In this document: positions 14,401 through 26,400 of the stretch, in pieces
How positions within the stretch are numbered: the first letter of the stretch is position 1
Layout: the number at the start of each line of letters is the position of its first letter
Assembly: GCF_014653695.1 (NCBI RefSeq)
Contig: NZ_BNAR01000016.1
Span: 62,001 to 126,000, forward strand
Length of the DNA stretch: 64,000 nt
From: Lentzea cavernae
Lineage (GTDB): Bacteria > Actinomycetota > Actinomycetes > Mycobacteriales > Pseudonocardiaceae
Direction: 5' to 3'
The notes under the pieces: generated by a model
The model's database searches: none
Told to the model about the DNA's origin: nothing
Seen by the model: only the letters and a program-made list of their open reading frames with translations
Translations under genes and position numbers: made by a program

Positions 14401-17400
14401 GCGGGCACATCAACCTCAGCTTCGACCGGCCGTTGAGCCGGGCCGACGCGTGGGCGTTGAGCGCACTGGGCAAGGCGTTCGAAGGCGTGCTCTTCTGGCT
14501 GGGCAACAGGACCGGCCCGGACGCCGGCCACCGCGTCGTCCAGGTGGTGGGACCGAACCCGCTCCCGCCGTCGCTCGAGTCGTTCACCGCCGGGCACTCG
14601 TTCGAGCAGCTGAACCACAGCAAGTACGTCGCGCTCAACTTCGCGCACCTCGAGGAGAACGGTCCTGGCGAGCGGGTCGAGTTCCGCTTCTGGGCCGGTT
14701 CGCTCGACCCGGAGGTCTGGCAGGCCAACGCCGAGATCAGCGGCGCGATGCTGCAGGCCGCCACGGACCCGTCGATCCGGCCGAGGCTGGACGCGCTGCT
14801 CCGCGACCCGTTCGTGCTCGGTGCTCCTGGGCGCCCGGACGCGGAGGCGTTCTGGAGCACCAAACTCCTCGACTTCATGGAGCTGCTGCCGCTGAGCCCC
14901 GACGCCCAGCGGACGCTGATCCAGCGCGCGGCCCTGAGCAGGCCGTGGTCGGCGAGCAAGCAGAGCGACGTGCAGTGGCGCTCCAGGACGATCACCCGCG
15001 ACCGCGTCGAACTGTTCCCAGGACCCGGGGTGTCCACGGCGAACGCGGTGTCCGTGGTGCGGTCGATCCGGCCGCACGACTCGGCCCACCTGATCGCGCT
15101 CGCGCTGGCCCCGGACGGCCTGGGGGTGCGGTTGTGGGACGGGACCACCGAGCCGCTCGACAAGTTCCTGCAGGTCATGAGGAGCAGGCGGATCGGTGAG
15201 CGAGACGCGGGGGACGAGGCGGCACTGCCGCCCAACTGGCTCGGCCTGGCCGTCGCCGGTGGAGCTCAGGTGCTGGCCCAGCGACTGGCGGACGCGCGGA
15301 AGATGCCGGTGCTCGCCACCGCCGGCGAAGTCCGCGTCGGCACCGACGGTGACCTGGTCACGACCACCGAGCGCGGCGAAGGCGAGTGGATCGAGTTCCG
15401 GCACGGCGAGGATCCCCTCCCGACCGGGCAGGACTCCTTCACGAACGCGCTGGCCGTGGCCCAGGTCCAGGACCCGGTTCGTTCGCAGGAGATCACCGCA
15501 CCGGCGGCCGTCACCCGGTACGAGGCGCCCGACATCGACGGGCACCACACCCTGGTGAGCTACCTGCCGGACGAGGCGGTGCGCTCGACCGGTGTGCAGA
15601 ACTGGCTTGGCAGCACCGAACACGGGCAGCGACTCTTCGGCCGCCGCGCCGACGAGGACACCTCGCCGCAGACCAGGATCGCGCCCTGGGCGGCGGCGCT
15701 GGACAACGGCCGTGCGCGCCCGCGGTTCGTTCTGGTGCAGGCGAAGGACGACCGGATCGTCTTCGGGTCGGGCAACGACGTCGTGGAGGTGGACCTCGCG
15801 GACGCGGCGCGGCGGCTGGCCTCGGACGCGCGGCTGCAGCCGGATCCGGGGAGTGCCGTCGTCGCGCCGCTGGTGCTGCTGGTGCACGACGACGGAACCG
15901 GCGCGGCCTCGGTGGGCGAGCGGCTGACGCACGAACTGCTCTCCGCCGGAGGCTGGCGCGAGACGTACCACCACCAGGGACCCTTCGAGATCGACAGCAC
16001 CGGGGTGCTGACCCTCGAGTCCGGTGGCACCTTCGCCGAAGGTCCGCCACTGACACCGGACCAGGTGCGCTGGCATTCCGACGGAAGGCTCTACGACTTC
16101 ACCCTGCAGGCCGATCCGGGTGACGCCGGCACCCTGCGTGCCGCTGTGCCCGGTCTCGGCACCGACACCATCGACCTGATCGTCACCACCCACGGCGGCG
16201 CCGGACACGCGGTGCTGCGACGGGCCGACGGCGCACTGGTCGAGCTGGACGGAGCGCGAACCGGGCGGCTGCTCCTCGAGATCCCGCAGTTCCGGCAGCG
16301 GCTCGCCGACCCCGCGCTGCCGGTGATCGTCTCCGGCGGAGGGACGGGCGTGCACGCCGGCCACGGCGGACTCGCGTTCGACCTGGCCGGAGCCTTCCAC
16401 GCGGCGAACCACTTCAACCCGGTGCACGCGCTCGGCCGGGAGGCCGACGGGTCCCCGGTGTCCGCGCTCGTCTCCGGTCTGCGCGAAGGAGATCTGGCGC
16501 TGCGCGAGATCGAGGGCCGCGACGGTGCGCAGGTGGGCATGCTCGTCCGGCGTCCGGGCGACGACCAGGTCTTCAGGCACATCGCCGACTGGGCCGGCAG
16601 GTTCACGAACGCCGACTTCTCGTCCTACTTCGACGCACGGGGACAGTGGCACCAGAGCCCCTGGGAGGATCCGCCCGCTCTGGTGTTCGCCCACGTCGAC
16701 GAGACGGGGTACGCGGCGTGGCGTGCGGACGGGGCACCCGTGAGCCTGACCACCGGTGAGCTCGCCGGGGTCCTCGGCGGTGAGGACGCCTTCCGCGACC
16801 TGCTCGGCCCCGCCGGCGAGAGCCGGGGCAGCGCCCAGATCTCGATGCCGATCGTGCTGGTCCCGGTGGGCGGCACCGTCGCGAACCCCCACCGGCTGGC
16901 CGCGGAACTGGCGCAAGCGCTGGTGCCGCACGGATACGCCCGCTCGGTGTTCGTCCCGGACGGGGTCCTGCACCTGTCCCCGGCCGGCCTTGCCGTGGAC
17001 GGCGGCGGATTCGTCCGGGCGGAACTGCCGGAGCCGTCCCCCGACCAGATCGTGAGCCACCCCCTCCCCGGAACCGGCCCCACCGCGTACGGGCAGTTCT
17101 TCCCACGAGAACTGGTGGACCGGGCCGAGATGGCGCGCAGCGGGCGGGGGTACTCGTCGCAACGGGTGTACTTCTCGAGCGACGCCGACGGCGTCGAGAC
17201 GCCTCACCTGATCCCCGCACCGAACCGGACGTGGGTCGTGGACGGCCACGGTGCCGAGAACGCGGGAATGCTGGTGTCGATGTCCACCGGCAGGCCGCAC
17301 CGGCTCGGCGACCAGCTGGACCTGCACGGCCCGGCGGCGGCCGCGGCCATCGCGGGCAGCAGGCTGTTCCAGCGGCACCACGGCGCCCGGCCGACGGATC

Positions 17401-20400
17401 TGTTGATGCTGTTGTGCTCCTACGACCGGCCGTTCCCGGACGGGGGACCGACCGCGGCTCAGGCACTGCGCGATGCCTGGGACCGGGGTGTCTCGCCGTT
17501 GCGCAGCCTGGTGGCCTCGAACATGGACGCGTCGGCTTCCCTCGCCGGAGCGCTGATCGCCGAGGACGGCGGTCACTTCACCGACCTGGTCCGTCCGGGC
17601 GCGCAGCCCATTCCCCTGGCCGATTTCGCCGTGTCGGGCACCTACCGGGCCGACGGGCTCGACGAGGTGCCCGCGCTGGCCAGGACGGTGGCGCGGGCGG
17701 CGGCCTGGCGCCGGATCAACGGGGCGCCGCAGCCGGTGCTGCGGGTCTTCGGCCTGGGTGCCGACCACGCCGGGGTTCTCGCGGAGTTCGGCACGGCCTT
17801 CGACGCCGAGAGGGCACAGCTCGCGCGTTTCGAGATCCCGGTGAACCGCGCCGACGTCCAGTTGGAGAACGGCGGACCACGTCACGGCACCGTGGCGGAG
17901 GTCGAGTTCTCCGCCTCGAACCTGGGCGCGCTCGCCCTGGCACGGCGGGGCCGACAGCAGGTCCGGGACGCCTTCGCCGCCCTGGATCCCGGGCTCAGGG
18001 ACCGTCCAGCCGGATCGGCACGGGGCTTCGTCCCGATGCCGCCCGATACCGCGCCTTCGCTCGGTGGCCCGTTGGTGCTGACCGATCGGGCCGGCGAATC
18101 CAACCTCGCCTGCTACGTGTCCGAGGACCTGCGCGACCAGCTGAACGTCAGCGCCTGGACGTGGTCCACCGGGCACAGCAAGCGTGTGCTGTCCGTGCGC
18201 GACTCCGGAGGACTGGCCACCGAGTGGCCCGCGGACTGGGCGTCCACTGTGGACGACGGCCGGACCTCGCCGCGGTTCGTCGTGCTGCAGGCGACGCCCG
18301 GCGGGTTCGCCGTCAACCTCGGCGAGGGGTCGATTCGCGACCTGACGCCGGAGGAGACCGCGCACCTCCTGCTGTCCGATCACCAGCCCGGCGGCGTGCT
18401 CGCACCGCTCGTCGTCCTGGCCGACGACCCCGATCCCCTGCGGGACAAGCCGGAGACCGAGGAACTGGTCGAGCACCTCATCGCACTCGGCGGGTGGCGC
18501 GAGATCTACCACCACCAGGGCGAGTTCGCCTTCGAGAGTTCCGGCGTGCCGGCCCTGACCGAGGACGGGCACATCTCCGCCGGGCCGGACCCGGTGCCCG
18601 GCGACCTGGTCTGGCGCCAGGACGGCGCGACCTTCGACTTCACCGCGGGAGGCGAGACGCCGCGCTCGACCGGCCTCGTCGGCGATGATCGCCCCACGGT
18701 CGTTCTCGCCGTCACCGGTGGGCAGGGGCACGCCCTGGTGGGTCGTCCAGGGGGACGCCCGGTGGAGCTCGACGGTGCGCGGCTGGGCCGGGTTCTGCTG
18801 TCCCTGCCGGAGTTCCGCGACCAGCTCGCCGATCCGGGTGCCAGGCTGGTCATCACGACCGACCACGCGCAGGTGCACAACGGCCGCGGCGGGTTCGGGC
18901 ACGACCTCGCGGGTGCCCTGCACGCGGACGGGCGGTTCAACGACGTCCACGTGCTTCCCCGCAACGCCTCTCCGGTGCTCGTCTCCGGTCTGCGCGACGG
19001 AGACGTCCGGACGAAGGTGGTCCTCGACGGAAACGGCGCACCCGCGGCGATCCTGGTCCGCTCGCCGGACGACGAACACGTGCTCGCCGAGCTGGACGAG
19101 TGGGCGAAGGGGCGCGGATCGGACCTCACCGGCGGCGGGGTGCGGACTCCGTGGCCGGTCGCCCCCGGCCTGGTCGTCGCTCGTCCAGGAGAGGACGGTT
19201 TCCAAGCCCTGCGCTCAGACGGGCACCGGGTGTCCCTGCCCGCGGCCGAGCTGGCGGGAGTGCTCGGCGACGGGCCGGGGTTGCGCGACCTGCTCGGCCC
19301 CGGCCAGGCCGAAGCCGAAGGCCGCCAGGCCAAGCCGGTTCTGCTGGTGGCCGCCGGCGGGCAGAACCGCCTCGCGGACGCCACCGGCTTCGCCGCGGGA
19401 CTGGTCTCGGTCGGCTTCGCGCGGCCGGTCTACGTGGCGGAGGGCGAGCTGACCTTCACCGCCGGGGGGATCGAGGCCTCCGGCGGGCGGTTCTCCCGTG
19501 CCGAGGCACCCGAACCGGCGGCCGACCGCTACCTCGGCTACCCCTGGCCCGACACGGGACTGGGCGTGCGCGGCCAGTTCTTCCCCAGCTCGGCCTTCGA
19601 CGCGACGCACATGGCCGGGTTCGCGACCTCCTCGACCGGCGGCCGGACGTACCTGTCCACGCACGAGAGCGGGGAGACCGCCCACCTCCACCCCGGTCCG
19701 AAGCAGACCTGGTCGGTGCTGGGGCACGGCAGCCGCTCTTCGGGCCTCATCGCGGCGCTGGGGACCTCCCGGCCGCACGGCCGTGGAGACGCGGTGTTCC
19801 TCGACGCGGCCGCGTCCGCCAGGCTGATCCACGGCACGGAGGTCTTCCGGCGCGGCCACGCGACCTCCGAAGTGAACCTCATGGTGCTCGCCTGCAACTA
19901 CGGGGCCGAGCGGGCGGACGGCGGCAGCCACGCCGCGGACCTGGCGCGGGCATGGTCCTCCGAGCGCTTCCCCCTGCGCAGCCTGCTGGCCCCGACGGCG
20001 AAGGCCGATCTGTACCACGGCGGGAAGGTGGTCGTCCGGGACGGCGGGCACTTCGCCGAGTTCGCCGGGCACAACGGTTCCCCGGTTCCGCTGGCCGACC
20101 TCGCCGAGACCGGCACCTACCGGGTGCAGGCCGGGAACCCGGCGTACCCCGGCAGCCTCGGCGCCATCGCGGAGCTGGCCCGGCGCACGGCCCGTGGTGC
20201 GGCCTGGCGTTCGATCCGGTCCGCTCCCCGTCCTTCCGTGCGGATCACCGGCTACGGCAGCACGACGGCCGAGGCGACGGGAGCCGCCGAGCGCGCTGGG
20301 GAAGCGTTCCTCCGCTCCTTCGACGACGAAGCCGAGCGGATGAAGGGCTATGACGTTCCTGGTGATCGCGGGGTGGAACCGCAGGTGCTCACGGAGATCA

Positions 20401-23400
20401 CTCCGGAAGCGGGTGGTCGTCCGCCGGTCGTGGAGGTCACCTTTCCGAGGGCGGAACTGGGCCGGGAAGCCCTCAGCGAGGGGAACTGGCAGGAGATCCA
20501 GGACGTCTTCGTCAACCTCGACCCCGAAGCGCGCACGGGCGTTCTCGACGCGACTGAGCCGCGGATGTCGGAGGAGCCGTCCACGCCCGCCGCGGTGCGG
20601 GAGCTGACCGATTCCGGCGGGGTCGGCCTCCTGGCGTTCGCGACCACCGGAACCCAGGGGCAGGTCCGGCTGGCGAACTGGACGCGCTTCTCCGAGCACT
20701 CCCACCGGGCCTTGTGGCTCACGGGCCATGACAACCTGGAAGTGGTCCCGCGCTGGAAGAGCGTCTTCGACGGAACCCGTACACCGCCGAGGTTCCTGGT
20801 GCTCGAGTTCGCCGACGGCGCGTTCCGCTACACCGCCGAAGACGGTTCCGACGCCGTAGCGACCACACGACAGATGGCCGCACTGGTCGCGGGAAACGAC
20901 CGCTTCCGGCAGCCGGGAGCTGGGGGAGCACTCGCACCGACGGTGTTGCTCGTCGCCACCACTGCCACCGCGCCGATGAGCGAGCTGGTCGACTCCCTGC
21001 ACGCGCTGGCGGGATGGCGACCGACCTGGACGTACCAAGGCCAGTTCCGGTTCTCCTCGCGCGGGAACATCCAGGTCCTGGACGTCGACGGCCTCGGCGA
21101 GGGGCCTGGCGCGCACCCGCCGGTGCGTGTAGGTGACGAGGGGTTCGTCGTGGACGGACCGGAGTCGGTTTCGGCACCCGAAGCGCGCTACGGCGCCGCC
21201 GTTCGCGACATTTCCCAGCAGTACCAGGACAATCCGCCATTGGTCGTGTTCGCGAACACCGCTGAGACGCACGCCTTGGTGACCATGCCCGACGGGTCGC
21301 GCGTCGAGTTCGGCGGCGCTGATCTGGGGCGGGCGCTGGCGGCCGATCCGCGTTTCCGCGCCGGGCTCGACGAGGGTCGTCCGGTGGTGCTGGTGGGGGA
21401 CGACGCGGGAAAGCGGGCCGACCACGGGGGTGTCGGGTTCGATCTGGCCGGTGTGCTGCACCGGCGCGGTCACTTCCAGGACGTGCTCGCCACGACCTCG
21501 GGACGGCTCGCCGTGGTGTCCGGCTTGCGCGACGGCGACGTGTCCGTCGCGAGACTGTCCGGTGTGGACGGTCGCCCGGCCGGGGTCTTCGTCCGGTTCC
21601 CCGGAGACGAGAACTTCCTGAGGCAGGCCAGGAACTGGGCAGCGGGATCAGGTTCGGACTCGTCGCCGATGCCCGTGCTCATGCGGCCGTCGGAGGACGG
21701 CTACCAGGCACTGCGCTCGGACGGTGCGCCGCTGCGGCTGTCGTTGAGGGAACTGGCGTGGCAGCTCGGGGACATCGCGCTGCTCCGCGAGGTTCTCGCG
21801 CCGCGCGATCGCACCTCGCCGGCGCCGCTGCGCCTGGTGCCGTTGGGGGGCAGGCACGGAGAAGCGCACCCCGCCGACGACTTCGCCGCCGGAATCCTCG
21901 ACAGGGGATACGCGCGGGACGTTCTCGCGACCCGCGCGGAAGTGCCGTGGCAGGGGTCGCGCGGCCCTGTGATCGAACTCGACGCGTACGAGCCGGCTGG
22001 GCCGGTCACCCCCGGACCGGAACGGCTGCTGTCCTACCCGGTGCTCGGCCCGGGAGGGGAGGTGCGCGGGCAGATCTTCCCCACGACCACCTTCGAGGCC
22101 GCCCGGTGGTCGGCGAGCGCGGGCAACGCGGTGGGCAGGCGCACCTACCACTCCCAGGGCGACCGGCCGTACCTGCTGCCGGTGTCGAGCACCTGGCTCG
22201 TGCAGACGCACGGCGACGGTCAGGGGCTGAGCGCGACGCTGCGGACCGGCAGGCCCGGCCAGTTCGGTGACGTGGTGAAGGTCGACGGTGAGGCCGCGGC
22301 CAGGGCGCTGGCGGGCAGCCGGCTGTTCGCACGGCACCACCCGCCGGGGCCCGCGCGGCTGCTGCTGACCAGTTGTGAGGTCGCCGGTGCCGGGGTGAGT
22401 CCGGCGGCACGGTTGTGGGACGCGTGGCGCGAGGGCAGGTCTCCGCTGGAGGCACTGGTGGCAGCGGACTCCGAGGTCCTCACCGCCGACGACGGCACCC
22501 TGCTGACCTACGACCGAGGGCACTTCACCGATATGGTCTCCGGACGGACCGAACCCGTGCCGCTGCAGGACCTCGCCGCCGAGGTGATAGCTCCGGTCAG
22601 CGTTCCGGCGGCAGGCACCGATCGTTTCGTCGTGGCCGAGAAGATCGCCGTGCGCGTCGCCCGGGCCGGCGCGTGGCGCAAGGCCGGCGGCCTGGGGTTG
22701 CCGGTGGTCGACGTCGTCGGAGCTGGGCCGGACGCGGCAACGGCCCTGGCGGAGTTCGCGAAGGCCTTCACCGGCGAAGCGCGCTACCTGGCGCGGGCGG
22801 ACCTGCCGATCGCCCTCACCGACATCGACGTCCGCGTGCACCCGGACGCCGGGCTCGCCGCACACCGGTTGAGCCGCCGGGCGGGGGACGCCGTCACGAT
22901 CTCCGTCGCGCTGCCGCAGGGCGATGTGGGCGGACGGGCGCTGGCCACTCGTGACCCCGCGACCATTGACGCGGCCTTCGGCGCGCTCGATCCGGCCCGC
23001 CGAACTGGGGTGCCGGTGGATGCCCGAGGTCTGTCGGACCTGGCGGTGGAACCGTTGCGGAACCTGGACGGAGTCGCGATCGGCGCCGCTTTCCTCGTTG
23101 CATCCGAGGCTGTTCGCGCCCAGGCCGCGTTCGGGAAGAGCACCGGCACCCGCACCTACACGGCCGCGGTGCACCACGACGAGCGCGGGTTCCGGTTGCC
23201 GCGGCGGTCGGGAGGCGAGGTCGTCGTCGGCACCGGCGACATGATCCGCGTCCTCGCGGGACTGGACGCCGCGCGGTTCGGCGACTGGCGCGGCGGGGCG
23301 GTCCTGCAGTTCGCGAGCTGCCGGCTGGGGGCGCCGGAGTACGCGCCGAGGTTGTCCGCGTTGGCCGCGCTCGCCCGTGGCGCCGGTTTCGGAGGCCGGG

Positions 23401-26400
23401 TGTGGGGACCGGAAGGGCGGCTGGAGCTGACGCCGTCGGGGCGGTTGCGGGAGCTTCCCGACGGTGAACCGCCCTCGGACGGCGCCACTGTGCTGGGCAC
23501 GCCCGAACCGCGGGTGGCCAGGTGGACCGACGCCCACGGCCGGGAAAGCCTGCTCTCGTTCGCGACGTCCACGGCTCACAAGAACGTGGGAGCCGAGAAC
23601 TGGAGGCTGATCTCCGAGCACTCGCACCAGGCCCTGCAGCTGCTGGGCCCCGCGTCGGCCAAGACCAGGCCGGGGTGGGCGGCGGCGTTCGACGGAATCC
23701 GCACCCCGCCGCGATTCGCACTGCTCGAGTTCGCCGGCGGCGCGTTCCGCTACACCGGTGCGGACGGTGCCGACGCCACAGCGAACGTGCGGCAGATGGC
23801 CGGGCTGATGGCGGCACACGACGGATTCCGGCAGCCTGACGCGCACGGCACCCAGCCGCCGGTGGTCCTGCTCATCGCCGACCACTCCGCCGCCGCTCGG
23901 CCTTCTCTGGCAGCAGAACTGGCCGAGGCCGTGCAGGCGCTCACCGGCTGGCGTCCGATGTGGACCTACCACGGGGCGTTGCAGGTGATGAGCTCTGGGC
24001 AGATCCGCATCGAGGACGCTCGTGGCATCGAGACAGGTCCTGCCGCGAATCCACCTCTGCGCGCCGACGACGCGGGGTTCGTCGTGGACGGTCCGGAGCC
24101 GGTCGCGGCGCTGAAGAAGCGGTACGCCACCGCCTTCCGCGATGTTTTCCGGCGGCACGAGGACAATCCGCCGCTGGCGGTGTTCGCGAACACCGCTGAG
24201 ACGCACGCCGTGGTGATCTTGCCCGACGGGTCCCGGGTGGAGATCGGCGGTGCCGATCTGGGCCGGGCACTGGTCGCCGATCCGACGTTCCGCGCCGAAC
24301 TGGACGAGGGTCGTCCGGTGGTGCTGGTGGGGGACGACGCGGGAAAGCGGGCCGATCACGGGGGTTTCGGTTTCGAGTTGGCCGGGGTGCTGCACAGGCA
24401 CGGCTACTTCCAGGACGTGTACGCCGCCGCCGGTGAACAGGGCTTCGCCGTGGTGTCCGGTCTGCGCGACGGCGACGTGGCGATCGAGCCCTTGGCGGGC
24501 GCTGACGGCAGCCCTGTCGGGGTGTTCGTCCGGTTCCCCGGCGACGCGGACTTCCTTCGACAGGCCCGTGAATGGGCTGCCGGCGATGCGGAACTGGTTC
24601 GCGGCGGTGGCGTCGCGCCACCGGTGTCCGTGTTGATGCGGCCGGCAGCGCGTGGTTTCGAGGCGTTGCGTTCGGACGGAACCCCGCTGCGCCTGTCCTT
24701 GGGGGAGTTGGCGCGGCAGGTCGGGGACACCGGTCTTCTGCGTGACGCGCTGGCGGCACGAGACCGCGCGTTCGACGCCAGGAGGATGACGCCGACCCCG
24801 TTGCGGTTGGTACCGCTGGCGGGCAAGCTCGAAGACGCCAAGCCTGCCGAGAGGTTCGCCGAAGGTGTGCTGGCACGCGGGTACTCGCGCGAGGTGCTCG
24901 CCACGACCTCCGCGGTGCCGTGGAACGGTTCGAGGGGCCCGGGAATCGGCGCCAAGGCGTACTACCGCGCCGAACGCCCCACGCCGGCACAGGACCAGCT
25001 CGTCACCTACCCCGTGATCGGCTCGGACGGCGTTGTGCGAGGCCAGTTCTTCCCCATGGCCACCCACGACGCCGCCGAGTGGTACGTCCTCGCCGGGCGC
25101 CGGGCCGAGCAGCGCGTCTACTTCACCGCTGACGGCACGCGTTCCGCGATCGACGGAGATCACTCGTACCTGTTGCCGGCGTCGAGCACCTGGCACGTGC
25201 AGGCGCACGGCAGCGTCAAGGGGCTGAACGCGGCCCTCAGGAGCGGCCGGCCCTACCAGACGGGAGACGTCGTGGGCCTCGACGGTGCTGTCGCGGTCTC
25301 GGCACTGGCGGGTGGGCGGCTGTTCGGGCAGCACCACCTGGCCGCACCCGCACGACTGTTGCTCTTCTCCTGCTCGCAGGCGATGTCCGAGGGCAAGGCC
25401 GACAGCCCCGCGACGCGGCTCCGGGACGCCTGGCGCCGGACGGGCCAGCCGCTGGACGCCTTGGTGGCGGCGCAGAACACGGCGTGGCACATCGCCGGCG
25501 GCGGACTGGTGACCGAGAGGGGAAGCCACTTCGTCGACGTCACGCAGCAGGGCGACCCGGTGCCGTTGCGGGACCTCGCCCTGGAGGTCGCCGCTCCGGT
25601 GAGCGTGGCGTCGCGCGGCGCGGACCGGTTCGCCGGGGTCAGGAGGACGGCCGTGCTGCTCGCGCGGGCAGGGGCGTGGCGGAAGGTCCGGGGCGTGGGG
25701 ATGCCCGAGGTCGAGATCGCCGGCTTCGGACCGAACGCCGGCGAGGAGGCCGCGCGGACCGAGCGGGAGTTCGACAAGGAGTTCCGGCGCGAGGCCGATC
25801 GCCTGGCGCGCGCGGACCTGCACGTCGAGGCAGCCGACATCACCCGCGTCGTCCATCCGGGGGCGGACAGGAGCGTTGCGGCACAACGAATCCGTTCGCT
25901 CGGTCACCGCCTCAGTCATCGAACCCACGACGTCGCCGCGCTGACGGTCACCCTGCCGCCCGGTGACGTCGGCGCGCGGGCGCTCGGCAGTGGTGACGAG
26001 CGCGCCATCGACGCCGCCTTCGCCGCACTCGACCCCGCGCGGCGGTCGGGCCCGGCTCCCGCGGGCGACGGAGCGGTGTTCCACGCCGCCAGGGCCGCAC
26101 TGGCCACCGGTGGGCGAGCCGTCGACTTCCACCCCGGCGGCATCCCGGGCGGGATCAGCTCCGGACCGGACGCGAGGTTCGGGTTCGAGGTCGAGGTGCA
26201 GCTCGGGCAGGCCGCCGTCGAGCGGGTGAGCGAGAACGCGCAGCAGCAGGAACTCGTCGACAGGACCGGCGACAGCGGGCTGTCGGACCCCTCGATGGAA
26301 CTCACCGGGAACAGGTGGCACTTCGTCGAGGAGTCGTCGGATCCGAACGGCGCCGAGATGGTCTCACCGTTGTACACCGCCGAGGCGGACCCCTGGGGCG

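Noticed and set aside
12585..19205. Very long open frame on the minus strand (over 2,200 codons)
   Set aside because: It mirrors the giant effector gene. High GC leaves few stops; the protein is Arg/His/Gly/Pro-rich without domains.
21648..26321. Minus-strand open frame of about 1,550 codons
   Set aside because: Shadow of the repeats in the giant effector; its repeats only reflect the repeats of the real gene.
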